Shown: positions 1 through 8,087 of the stretch, piece after piece
Numbering within the stretch: the first letter of the stretch is position 1
Layout of the letters: each line of letters opens with the position of its first letter
NCBI GenBank assembly: GCA_020636835.1
Contig: JACJXC010000008.1
Location: 124,001 to 188,000, forward strand
Direction of reading: 5' to 3'
Source of the DNA: Bacteroidales bacterium
GTDB taxonomy: Bacteria > Bacteroidota > Bacteroidia > Bacteroidales > Tenuifilaceae
Length of the DNA: 64,000 nucleotides
Notes under the pieces: generated by a model
What the model was told of the DNA's origin: nothing
Seen by the model: the letters and a program-made list of their open reading frames with translations, nothing else
Databases searched by the model: none
Made by a program: the position numbers and the translations under genes

Positions 1-1455
1 TGGGTACTTGGCCTGGTTGGTGAATGCATTTATGTTTGAAATGGAAAGCGATGGGTCGTGCCAGGTTGTCTCGCTGCAGTGGGCGGTGTAGTTAATAAGG
101 CCTACCGACACCTTGTCGGAATTGTAGCATCCGGTATAGCCCGATTGCTCCGAGTCGTTGTTGGGGTCGTCGGTTACTCCGTACTCGTTTACCGTGGTAA
201 ATCCGTTTGATGTGTTAAAGTAATTGGCGGTTGCGTACTTTATAGTGGGCTGGCCTACTGCCGGGTTCCATTTATCGTCATCACCCGCAATTAGTGTTAC
301 CTGGTTAAGGTAGGTGGGGTCGGTAAACTCGTACTTTTCGTAGTACAGTATTTTGTTGATGATGTTGTTGAGTTGCTCTGTGGTTTTGGCCGACATGCGT
401 CCGTAGTAAATCTCCGGGAATATGTCGCCATCAATACTGGCATAGTATAGATCCGTTTTTTTCCCGGATTTACTCCCAATTGCCGACGATGGCACCTGTT
501 CAACATCGCCCACAAAAATCAGGAACGTGGGGGCTGGGTCGGTTGTCGTACCGGCGTTGTACTGTTGCTGTATGTACTGTTTTATTTGTTCAGCAGTGGT
601 GCCTATTTCATCGGTGTAGGCGGTAATCACGTTTATACCCTTTTGCTTTTTCCAGGCAATAAATGGTGCCAGCGAGGTTTCGAACATCCTATCGCTTACA
701 ACCAGCATTTTAATGGGATACTTGGTTAGCTCGGGATGATCGGTGTAGGCGCTTTTTGTGGTGTTTAGGGCCGATTGGGTAATGGCGTTGAAGTACGGGC
801 TGGCAAGGGCCTGCTCGTCGGCAATGCTTTTTGTCCCGGCTGTAACGTTAATATCAATTTCAATATCGTTTAGCACCTTTAAGCTATTTGCCGTGGGGTT
901 GTAGTCAATAGGGGTAACCACCAGCCGTGCAATGGTGTAGTTGCGCATATTGCCCAGTATTTCGAGTTCAACCCTCGGTTTTTTGCTGTACGATTGCTTA
1001 GCGTAGGCTTCCTTTTTGATTTGGAATGGTATGCTGGTTGAATCCTGATCCTTACGCACCGATGGTTGAATGGGCACTAATGGGCTATTGATATTATGCC
1101 CGGTAAGCTCAACTTCCGTTTGGGTGTAGTTAGTAAGACGTGCGGTAGCCGTTGCTCCATAGGGAAGTATAACCAACTTCTTGTAGGCGGGCAGGCTGGG
1201 GGTTCCCAGTTCGCCAAAGGGGCTACTCTTATCGAACCAAATTTGGGTGTATCGATTCCCGTCCTTTGCCTGTTTCTGTTCCCAGTGTATTTTATCGATA
1301 CTAATTTTTACGCGGTGGGTGTTTCCCGATTTTGGCGCGAATTGGATCAGTTGCTTCTCTTTGTTTTCCCTCTTTAGCTCAATGATGCCGTGCTGAGCTC
1401 CTGATTGTAATGCAATTACCAATAGCGTTGTCAGCAGTAGTAACTTTCTTGTCAT
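1..1455 (-). CDS. Gingipain-like cysteine protease (peptidase C25), C-terminus beyond window
   Basis: Partial gene, 485 codons visible; it runs off the window start. ATG at 1455 is followed by a signal peptide (about residues 1-20, ending SGAQ). Residues about 40-230 resemble the gingipain propeptide domain (motif SSPFGELGTPSLPAYKKL near 85-105). The catalytic domain begins near residue 240 (YPIKMLVVSD, then TFLIFVGDVEQVP), and a catalytic-histidine motif NYTAHCSETTW lies close to the visible end, codons at 61-96. The catalytic Cys of this family normally follows the His by about 30 residues and should lie just outside. Likely a secreted or surface protease carried by the type IX system; the sorting domain cannot be seen. 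It is not called PorU because the N-terminus matches the gingipain propeptide. Family assignment is firm, substrate unknown. Confidence 0.85.
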   Translation of the reverse strand, partial: MTRKLLLLTTLLVIALQSGAQHGIIELKRENKEKQLIQFAPKSGNTHRVKISIDKIHWEQKQAKDGNRYTQIWFDKSSPFGELGTPSLPAYKKLVILPYGATATARLTNYTQTEVELTGHNINSPLVPIQPSVRKDQDSTSIPFQIKKEAYAKQSYSKKPRVELEILGNMRNYTIARLVVTPIDYNPTANSLKVLNDIEIDINVTAGTKSIADEQALASPYFNAITQSALNTTKSAYTDHPELTKYPIKMLVVSDRMFETSLAPFIAWKKQKGINVITAYTDEIGTTAEQIKQYIQQQYNAGTTTDPAPTFLIFVGDVEQVPSSAIGSKSGKKTDLYYASIDGDIFPEIYYGRMSAKTTEQLNNIINKILYYEKYEFTDPTYLNQVTLIAGDDDKWNPAVGQPTIKYATANYFNTSNGFTTVNEYGVTDDPNNDSEQSGYTGCYNSDKVSVGLINYTAHCSETTWHDPSLSISNINAFTNQAKYP

Positions 1456-1490
1456 ACTTTCTTGTTAAAATTATTGGGTGCAAGGTACAA

Positions 1491-1510
1491 AACGTTTGTT
1501 AACAAACATT
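1491..1510. promoter_or_regulatory. Palindrome upstream of the C25 protease gene
   Basis: Perfect 14-bp palindrome GTTTGTTAACAAAC at 1494-1507, extending to 20 bp (1491-1510) with one mismatched pair. It lies 36 bp upstream of the protease start codon, so it could be an operator overlapping its promoter. No regulator is encoded nearby; function is inferred from position only. Confidence 0.4.
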
Positions 1511-1881
1511 TTTGCACAGTATAAAAACGTACTATTCCATTAACTTGTTTCGCTTTAATCGATATAATTTGTTGATTGGATATTTTTTTGTTGGAAAATT
1601 GCGTCTCGTGCAGCAAAATCGTTTTTTGGTCAGTCGTTGCGTACAGAGTTGAGTTGTTTGTTATGTTAGTGCTATAGCTCTATTTAGCTTTGGTTTAGCA
1701 TTGCGGCTTAAAAATTCGCTTAACTTCGAAACAATTTAAACTTTTAGCGTGGCGGTATATCATAGTAATGGTCGATTTGCCTAAAGTATAGTTCTGATGT
1801 GTGTTGCCGGATTATTTACATCGAAACTAGTGTCTTAAATATAAGTGTTTTACCGAAAATTTGGATTGTTAATATTTTATT
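1511..1881. other. Intergenic region between divergent genes
   Basis: AT-rich 371-bp gap between the divergent C25 protease and TolC-like genes. It must hold the promoter of the efflux genes, but I see no clear TAnnTTTG box, RNA gene or repeat here. Confidence 0.4.
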
Positions 1882-3222
1882 ATGCAGATGAAAAAGACTT
1901 TATTCGTGCTGATACTCTCTTTGCCAACCATTTTGTGGGCACAGGAGCCATGGAGCCTCGAGCGGTGCATTGGGTATGCCTTGGAGAATAACCTTCAGGT
2001 TAAGCAGCAGGTGCTAAATGTTGAATTGAGCGAGAGCCAACTTCAGCAGTCGAGGCTGAGCACATTGCCCAGCCTGAACGTTTCGGGAAACCATGGGTAC
2101 AGTTTTGGTCGGGTAACTAACTATAAAACCAACGAGAAGGAGAAGCAAAATTCGCAATCCACTAGTTTCTCGGTTAGTTCGAGTTTGAGTTTGTTCGATG
2201 GCTTTCAGAAGTACAACACTCAAAAGTTATCGCGCTACAACCTTCAGGCCTCGGTGCACGATGTGGATAAGGTAAAGAACAACATAGCGTTGGCCATAGC
2301 CTCGGCCTACCTCCAAATTCTTTACCAGCAGGAGTTGGTTGATGTGGCCAAAAGGCAATTTGAGCAATCGCAAATGCAGGTAGATAGAACCCAGAAACTT
2401 TTAACCGCCGGAAGCGTTCCGGAGGGTACGCTGCTCGAGGTTGAGGCCTTGTTGGCATCCGACGAGTTGGCGTTGATTAGCGCCCAGAATCAACTCGAGT
2501 CCGATTACCTAACGCTGGCACAGTTGCTGGAGATTAAGAACCCCTCGGAGCTGCAAATTCAGAAACCCGAAATCCCCGCGCTAGATAGTTCGGCTATTGT
2601 GTTTACCGTTGGCGATGTTTATAGTAGCGCTGAGCTGTGCATGCCCCAGATATTGGGTTCGCAGGTAAGGGTGAAAAGTGCCGAAATGGACGTTAAAATC
2701 GCTCGGGGAGCTTACTATCCCAGCTTAAACCTCAATGGCAATTACAACACCGGGGCACAGAGTTACATCAACACCAGCAATCCATTGCTCTCAACCGATC
2801 CATTTTTCACACAGATTAAGGATAACGCTACAACAACCGTTTCGCTTAATTTAAGCATCCCAATTTTTAACGGGGGTACTACCCGCCATAGGGTTTCCTC
2901 TGCTAAAATCTCGCTCGACAATGCGCAGTTATCCCTCGAGAGCGAGCGCAATGCGCTGTATAAGGATATTCAGAAGGCCTACACCGATGCGCTTGGTGCG
3001 CAAAAAAAACTCATTGCCAATGCCAAGAGCAAGGCGGCCAACGAGGAGTCGTTCCGTTATTCCGAGAATAAGTTCAGCTTGGGGCTTATCAATGCATTCG
3101 ATTACACAACAGCCCGCAACAACTACTCTAAGGCTCAAACCGATTTGTTGTATGCCAAGTACGAGTTGCTTTTTAAGTTGAAAATTCTGGATTTTTACAA
3201 GGGAACCCCCCTTAAACTTTAA
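1882..3222 (+). CDS. TolC family outer membrane efflux protein
   Basis: 446 aa. Outer membrane channel of a tripartite efflux or type I secretion system. Signal peptide MKKTLFVLILSLPTILWAQ, then the OEP fold: EPWSLERCIGYALENN at the start of the mature protein, and two helical-hairpin/strand repeats with the second beginning around residue 240 (SSAELCMPQILGSQVRVKSAE). Length is usual for the family. Either ATG 1882 or ATG 1888 (MKK) could be the start; the second places the lysines at the usual signal-peptide position. The adaptor gene follows after about 40 bp, so the two are probably cotranscribed. No pump gene follows. Confidence 0.9.
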   Translation: MQMKKTLFVLILSLPTILWAQEPWSLERCIGYALENNLQVKQQVLNVELSESQLQQSRLSTLPSLNVSGNHGYSFGRVTNYKTNEKEKQNSQSTSFSVSSSLSLFDGFQKYNTQKLSRYNLQASVHDVDKVKNNIALAIASAYLQILYQQELVDVAKRQFEQSQMQVDRTQKLLTAGSVPEGTLLEVEALLASDELALISAQNQLESDYLTLAQLLEIKNPSELQIQKPEIPALDSSAIVFTVGDVYSSAELCMPQILGSQVRVKSAEMDVKIARGAYYPSLNLNGNYNTGAQSYINTSNPLLSTDPFFTQIKDNATTTVSLNLSIPIFNGGTTRHRVSSAKISLDNAQLSLESERNALYKDIQKAYTDALGAQKKLIANAKSKAANEESFRYSENKFSLGLINAFDYTTARNNYSKAQTDLLYAKYELLFKLKILDFYKGTPLKL

Positions 3223-3262
3223 ATTGGTCAAAAAAAAGAATAATAACGTAAATACCATCACG

Positions 3263-4579
3263 ATGAAAAAGGGACTTTTGAAATACTTAATTGGCGCAGT
3301 GGTTGTGCTATTGATTATTGCTATTGTTGGTAAGAAGATGGGGTGGTTCGGAAAACCCCAGAGTATTTCGGTTTTTGTTGAGAAACCCGAGCGCAGAACA
3401 ATCACCGAGGCCATTAACGCCAATGGCAAAATTCAACCCGAGGTGGAAATCAAGATTAGCTCCGAGGTCTCGGGCGAAATTATCGAATTACCGGTTAAGG
3501 AGGGCAACTGGGTGGAGCGTGGCGCTCTGCTGGTGCGAATTAAGCCCGATACATATATTTCGCTGAAGGAACGCGCTGTTGCTGCTGTTAATTCTGCTAG
3601 TGCCCGCTTGGCTCAGTCCAAGGCGCAATTGGCACAGGCCGAACTGGCATTTAAGCGTAGCAAGCAGCTGTACGATCAAAAAGCTATATCGGAGTCGGAG
3701 TTCGAAACCGCCCAAACTAATTTTGAGGTGGCGCAATCGGAGCTTAAGGCTGCTGATTTTAATGTGGAAAGCGCCCAGGCATCGCTTAAGGAAGCCGACG
3801 AGAATTTGCGTAAAACATCCATTTATTCGCCCATTTCGGGAACCGTTTCGAAGCTCAACGTGGAGCTGGGCGAAAAGGTGTTGGGAACAATACAGATGGC
3901 CGGTACCGAGATTATGCGAATTGCAAATCTTAACCGAATGGAGGCGCGTGTTAGCGTTAACGAGAACGACATTGTGAAGGTGAAAATTGGCGATACCGCA
4001 CTGGTTGAGGTGGATGCTTATATCGATCGTAAGTTTAAGGGCATTGTAACCCAAATTGCCAATACTGCCGACGTTTCCGGATCAACCACTGATCAGGTTA
4101 CCAGTTTCGAGGTGCGTGCTTTAATCCTCGAGAGTTCCTATGGCGATTTAGTTAAGAATAACCGTCAGGGGCCTTTCCGTCCTGGCATGTCAACCACTGT
4201 TGATATTCTCACCCAAACCCGTAGTAATGTTCTAACTGTTCCCATACAGTCGGTAACCGTTCGGGTCGATTCCACCAACTCGGCGCTCTCCAGTTTCCAG
4301 AAGGATGGCGAATCGAAGGTTGAGCAGAATACCCCGGCAAAAAAGGAGATCAAGCCCAAGGAGATTGTCTTTGTAACAAAAGGCGATACTGCCCGTATTG
4401 TTGAGGTGAAAACTGGCATACAGGATAATCAGTTTATCGAAATTGTGGAGGGTTTAGCTGGCGACGAGGATGTTATTACTGCACCATACAGCGCAATATC
4501 GCGCCGCCTTAAGGATAAAACCATAGTTTTAAAGGCTAAAACCAAGGAGGAACTTTTTAAGGAGGATCTAAAAAAATAG
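3263..4579 (+). CDS. Periplasmic adaptor of a tripartite efflux system (MacA/HlyD-like membrane fusion protein)
   Basis: 438 aa from ATG 3263; an upstream TTG at 3224 would add 13 Lys/Asn-rich residues ahead of the membrane anchor and is not preferred. One N-terminal membrane segment (LLKYLIGAVVVLLIIAIVG), then a biotinyl-lipoyl-like half (VEIKISSEVSGEIIELPVKEG), a long Ala/Gln-rich coiled-coil hairpin, the second lipoyl half (IYSPISGTVSKLNVELGEKV) and a beta-barrel domain. This order and the partner TolC gene match MacA-type adaptors, which usually work with a MacB or other ABC pump. Here tsaB follows immediately (6 bp), so the pump must be elsewhere or these two genes serve several pumps. 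Confidence 0.88.
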   Translation: MKKGLLKYLIGAVVVLLIIAIVGKKMGWFGKPQSISVFVEKPERRTITEAINANGKIQPEVEIKISSEVSGEIIELPVKEGNWVERGALLVRIKPDTYISLKERAVAAVNSASARLAQSKAQLAQAELAFKRSKQLYDQKAISESEFETAQTNFEVAQSELKAADFNVESAQASLKEADENLRKTSIYSPISGTVSKLNVELGEKVLGTIQMAGTEIMRIANLNRMEARVSVNENDIVKVKIGDTALVEVDAYIDRKFKGIVTQIANTADVSGSTTDQVTSFEVRALILESSYGDLVKNNRQGPFRPGMSTTVDILTQTRSNVLTVPIQSVTVRVDSTNSALSSFQKDGESKVEQNTPAKKEIKPKEIVFVTKGDTARIVEVKTGIQDNQFIEIVEGLAGDEDVITAPYSAISRRLKDKTIVLKAKTKEELFKEDLKK

Positions 4580-4585
4580 GTTGAT

Positions 4586-5296
4586 ATGATTCATATTCTT
4601 TGCATCGAAACGGGTACTACAACCTGTTCTGTGGCGTTGGGTAATAATGAGGGGGTAATTGGGTATAAGGAGATTGCCGATGCAAAGGCACATGCCTCGC
4701 AGCTCTCGGTGCTGGTGGCCAGCCTGATGGACGAAGAGGGTTTCGACCTTTCGCGCATCGATGCCGTGGCCGTGAGTAAGGGCCCTGGGTCCTACACTGG
4801 TTTGCGTATTGGCGTATCGTTTGCGAAGGGGGTGTGTTACGCGCTGGGTAAACCCCTCCTGGCCATTGGTAGTCTCGATTCCATGGTTTCTGGTGTTTCG
4901 GAGTTTATTGTTACCCCCGATTTACCGTCCAATACTCTTTTCTGTCCCATGATCGATGCGCGCCGCATGGAGGTTTACGCAGCCCTATTCAATCGTAACG
5001 AGAGCCGAATTACCGATGTGGAGGCTGTAATTGTGGATAGCTCCTCGTATGCAGATTCGTTGCAGAAAAACCCTATTGTATTTTTTGGCAACGGTGCGCC
5101 CAAATGTAAATCGGTGATATCAAACCAAAATGCTATCTTTATCGATAATTTTGAACCATCGGCACGCTTTATGCTGCCATTAGCGTTAAAAGCCTATAAA
5201 GATGAAGCATTCGAAGACATTGCATACTTTGAGCCCTTCTACCTTAAAGATTTTGTGGCCACAGTTTCGAAGAATAAAATTATTCCCGGAACGTAG
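4586..5296 (+). CDS. tsaB: tRNA threonylcarbamoyladenosine biosynthesis protein TsaB
   Basis: 236 aa. TsaB is the non-catalytic partner of TsaD in forming N6-threonylcarbamoyladenosine at position 37 of ANN-decoding tRNAs in the cytosol. Seen: the ASKHA-fold start ILCIETGTTTCSVALG, the hallmark segment VSKGPGSYTGLRIGVSFAKG near residues 67-86, and CPMIDARRMEVYAALF. Length is normal. It lies 6 bp after the adaptor gene and 25 bp before the DUF3108 gene, so it may share their transcript, although the functions are unrelated. Confidence 0.95.
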   Translation: MIHILCIETGTTTCSVALGNNEGVIGYKEIADAKAHASQLSVLVASLMDEEGFDLSRIDAVAVSKGPGSYTGLRIGVSFAKGVCYALGKPLLAIGSLDSMVSGVSEFIVTPDLPSNTLFCPMIDARRMEVYAALFNRNESRITDVEAVIVDSSSYADSLQKNPIVFFGNGAPKCKSVISNQNAIFIDNFEPSARFMLPLALKAYKDEAFEDIAYFEPFYLKDFVATVSKNKIIPGT

Positions 5297-5321
5297 CAAT
5301 CCGCTATGCCCTTGTTTGGGC

Positions 5322-6095
5322 ATGGTGTTGCTGGTAATAGTAATAGTTCTAATTGTTAATCCATTGCATGCGCAACACCGTAAGTCGTTTGTTGCTGGAG
5401 AAAGATTAAAGTATAAAATTTATTACGGATTTATTAATGGTGGTGTAGCAGTTCTGGAGGTTCGTAAGGGCGAGCATAAGGGACGTGTGGCGCACCATCT
5501 GTATTTGAATGGAAAAACCCAGGGGATTGCCAACACGCTTTACAATGTTGACGATACCTACGAGAGTTTTACCGATACTGCAACCGATTGGCCATACTTC
5601 TCAATCCGAAACATTCACGAGAATCGCTACCGTCATTATAGCACTCAGGAGTGGGATCATTGGAGCCGAAGCGATTCCTCCATTGTGGTCAGTTCTAAAA
5701 CTGGACGGGTGGTGGTGGTAAAGGGTTGTCAGGATATTCTGTCCTCGTTTTACTACTTCCGTCATGCGCTTCTCCGCAATCCGCCGCAAAAGGATAAGTT
5801 GACCCGGGTGGAAGTGTATTTCACCGACGAAAAATTTCCGCTTATTCTACGCTATAAGGGAATTGAGAAGGTGAAAACAAAATTCGGAGTGGTGGAGTGC
5901 ATGAAATTCATGCCGGTGGTTCAAACCGGGCGGGTTTTTCAATCGAAGGACGACATGACCATTTGGTTCTCTAACGATCTGAATTGCATACCCATTCGGG
6001 TGCGGTTCGATATTTTTGTGGGAGCGGTTTACTGCGACTTGGTAGAGTACTCTGGCTTGTGTAATCCCTTTCGATCCCTTAAGTCAAAAAAATAA
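5322..6095 (+). CDS. DUF3108 domain protein, exported
   Basis: 257 aa from ATG 5322. A longer frame reaches back into tsaB to 5202, but a hydrophobic signal peptide (MVLLVIVIVLIVNPLHAQ) begins at 5322, which decides the start. The mature protein begins GERLKYKIYYGFINGGVAVLEV, typical of DUF3108, an all-beta periplasmic family of unknown role common in Bacteroidetes and Proteobacteria. No catalytic motif is seen. It ends 92 bp before efp. Family call good; function unknown. Confidence 0.8.
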   Translation: MVLLVIVIVLIVNPLHAQHRKSFVAGERLKYKIYYGFINGGVAVLEVRKGEHKGRVAHHLYLNGKTQGIANTLYNVDDTYESFTDTATDWPYFSIRNIHENRYRHYSTQEWDHWSRSDSSIVVSSKTGRVVVVKGCQDILSSFYYFRHALLRNPPQKDKLTRVEVYFTDEKFPLILRYKGIEKVKTKFGVVECMKFMPVVQTGRVFQSKDDMTIWFSNDLNCIPIRVRFDIFVGAVYCDLVEYSGLCNPFRSLKSKK

Positions 6096-6151
6096 AATTT
6101 ATCTTCCCTAATTATCAGTGCCCTAATTTTTTCAGTTTGCCATGCTTTTAC

Positions 6152-6159
6152 TATTTTTG
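6152..6159 (+). promoter_or_regulatory. Bacteroidetes -7 promoter element for efp
   Basis: TATTTTTG fits TAnnTTTG exactly and lies 28 bp before the efp ATG. No convincing -33 TTG was found at the ideal spacing, though a T-run lies about 20 bp upstream. Confidence 0.55.
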
Positions 6160-6187
6160 CAAAAAAATTTTGATAATTTAAAGTTAT

Positions 6188-6754
6188 ATGGCAACAACTG
6201 CAGATTTTAGAAATGGATTGTGTATCCTGTACAATGGAAAAATATACACTATAGTTCAGTTTCAACATGTAAAGCCCGGAAAGGGTGGAGCGTTTGTGCG
6301 TACTAAGCTGAAGAGCTTGGAAACCGGAAAACTTATCGAGAACACCTTTAATGCCGGCGTTAAGATCGACACCGTAAGGGTTGAGCGCCGTCCTTACCAG
6401 TTCCTCTATAAGGATGATTTGGGCTACCATTTTATGCATCAGGAAACATTTGAGCAGGTTAGCTTGGATGGCGACCTGATTGAGAATAACGACCTGCTTA
6501 AGGAAGGACAGTACGTTGAAATGATGGTTGAGGCCGAAAAGGAGGTTATTCTTACCTGCGAACTTCCCCCATTTGTAGAGATGGAGGTTACCTATACCGA
6601 GCCTGGATTAAAGGGCGATACGGCATCGTCAACAGCGCTTAAAGCAGCTACTGTTGAAACTGGATCAACCGTGCATGTGCCTCTATTCATCAACATAGGC
6701 GATAGAATTAAGGTTGATACCCGTACCCGCGAGTACTACGAGCGTATTAAATAG
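6188..6754 (+). CDS. efp: Elongation factor P
   Basis: 188 aa, the standard EF-P length. EF-P binds between the P and E sites of the ribosome and relieves stalling at polyproline runs. Three beta domains are recognisable: the N-terminal KOW-like domain with the tip loop HVKPGKGGAF (Lys32 at the position that is modified in many bacteria), the central OB domain (YQFLYKDDLGYHFMHQETFEQ) and the C-terminal signature VHVPLFINIGDRIKVDTRT. It has its own promoter box and stands alone between the DUF3108 gene and a phosphatase gene. Confidence 0.97.
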   Translation: MATTADFRNGLCILYNGKIYTIVQFQHVKPGKGGAFVRTKLKSLETGKLIENTFNAGVKIDTVRVERRPYQFLYKDDLGYHFMHQETFEQVSLDGDLIENNDLLKEGQYVEMMVEAEKEVILTCELPPFVEMEVTYTEPGLKGDTASSTALKAATVETGSTVHVPLFINIGDRIKVDTRTREYYERIK

Positions 6755-6866
6755 TTACGGGCACAATATCCTGTAACTTTTGTGTAATAGTATTGCATTC
6801 CACCTTATTTTTGGTTAACTTATTCCTTTTTTGGAATAGGTTAACTTTTTAATCCAAATTTCAGGA

Positions 6867-8087
6867 ATGTCCATCGCTGCTTCACAGAATCGTCTAAAAC
6901 TAACTACTTTCAAGTTAAATGCTCTGCTTGGGATGGCGCAAGCCATTAGTGCGGAGTTGAAAACTGAGGAGATTTTGGACCGATTCAGGGTTATCCTTAA
7001 CGACGATTTGGGGATCGACCGCATACTGCTGTTTAAAAAGGAGGAGCAGGCGTGGGAGTTGCTCCTGAATAGCAATTGCCCTCAATCTACTGTGGAGCAA
7101 ATCTCTGTTGAGCGCGATTTACTCCCGTTTCAGGAAATTACCTTTGTGGGTGCTGCCGAAAATCCAGCGCTGCTGGAACTCGATATAATTATCCCGGTGG
7201 TTCAGAATAACGCCCCCGTTGGCTATGTGTTGATAGGCGATACTAACGAGTACGAGAAGGGTGTTAGTGCCACCATACGCCACTTAAATTTTGTGCAAAC
7301 CCTCTCAATAATCATATTTGTTGCCATTGAGAACCTAAGGCTCTTCCACAAGAGCTTGCAGCAGGAGGCCATTCGTAAGGAGTTGGAGCTTGCTTCAAAG
7401 ATGCAAAGTATGCTTATTCCCAACCCCGAAAGCATGCCTAAGTACCCGAATATTTGCATCTCGTCGTATTACAATCCCCACTTCGAGGTGGGCGGTGATT
7501 ATTACGATGTTATCCATCTTAACGACGATGAAATGGGTTTCTGTATTGCCGATGTTTCCGGCAAGGGTATCTCAGCCGCGCTTTTAATGTCGAATTTTCA
7601 GGCCAATTTACGAGCCTTATTCTCCGCAGGCATTCCTCTTCCTATGTTGGTGGAGAAACTCAACGAGCGCGTTATGGCTACTGCCAAGGGCGAAAAGTTT
7701 ATCACCCTGTTTGTTGGGCGTTACAATACGGTTAAGCGGCATTTGGAGTATATCAATGCAGGGCATAATCCGCCCATCCTTTTCAATAAGCACACCCGGC
7801 AGATGGAGTATTTAACAGCGGGCTGTGTTGGTTTGGGTATGCTCGACGATATTCCCGTTTTAAATATCGGGTCTGTGCTTATTTCCGATCCCACCAAGTT
7901 AATTTGCTATACCGATGGATTGGTGGAGAGTGTAAAGGACGAAAAGGTTGAGTATAATACCCGCATCCTCGAGGATAATGTGGTTAACCTGGAGCCCATC
8001 GATGAGAGTATTCGCCGAATTGCCAGCGATAAGGGTGATGCTCAAATTTTCGACGATGTATCGATACTGGGTTTCGATTTTCTGTAA
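6867..8087 (+). CDS. GAF domain-SpoIIE family serine phosphatase (RsbU-like, PP2C)
   Basis: 406 aa, no membrane segment. Residues about 20-165 form a GAF-like sensor domain (IDRILLFKKEEQAWELLL) and a short coiled coil leads into the PP2C/SpoIIE catalytic domain from about residue 180. Metal-binding motifs are present: EVGGDYYDVI, CIADVSGKGISAALLMSNFQ, and later YTDGLVES and DDVSILGF. Such enzymes dephosphorylate anti-anti-sigma factors or other regulators in partner-switching pathways. No anti-sigma kinase or STAS gene is adjacent. Its last 46 bp overlap the 3' end of the convergent ligase gene. Confidence 0.88.
   Translation: MSIAASQNRLKLTTFKLNALLGMAQAISAELKTEEILDRFRVILNDDLGIDRILLFKKEEQAWELLLNSNCPQSTVEQISVERDLLPFQEITFVGAAENPALLELDIIIPVVQNNAPVGYVLIGDTNEYEKGVSATIRHLNFVQTLSIIIFVAIENLRLFHKSLQQEAIRKELELASKMQSMLIPNPESMPKYPNICISSYYNPHFEVGGDYYDVIHLNDDEMGFCIADVSGKGISAALLMSNFQANLRALFSAGIPLPMLVEKLNERVMATAKGEKFITLFVGRYNTVKRHLEYINAGHNPPILFNKHTRQMEYLTAGCVGLGMLDDIPVLNIGSVLISDPTKLICYTDGLVESVKDEKVEYNTRILEDNVVNLEPIDESIRRIASDKGDAQIFDDVSILGFDFL

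Noticed and set aside
1..1455. PorU, the C25-type sortase of the type IX system
   Set aside because: The N-terminal region is a gingipain-type propeptide domain, and the layout fits a secreted C25 protease. The C-terminus is missing, so this rests on the visible part.
3488..4054. 188-codon open frame antisense to the efflux adaptor gene
   Set aside because: It lies wholly within a well-supported gene, has no recognisable domain and no promoter or start context.
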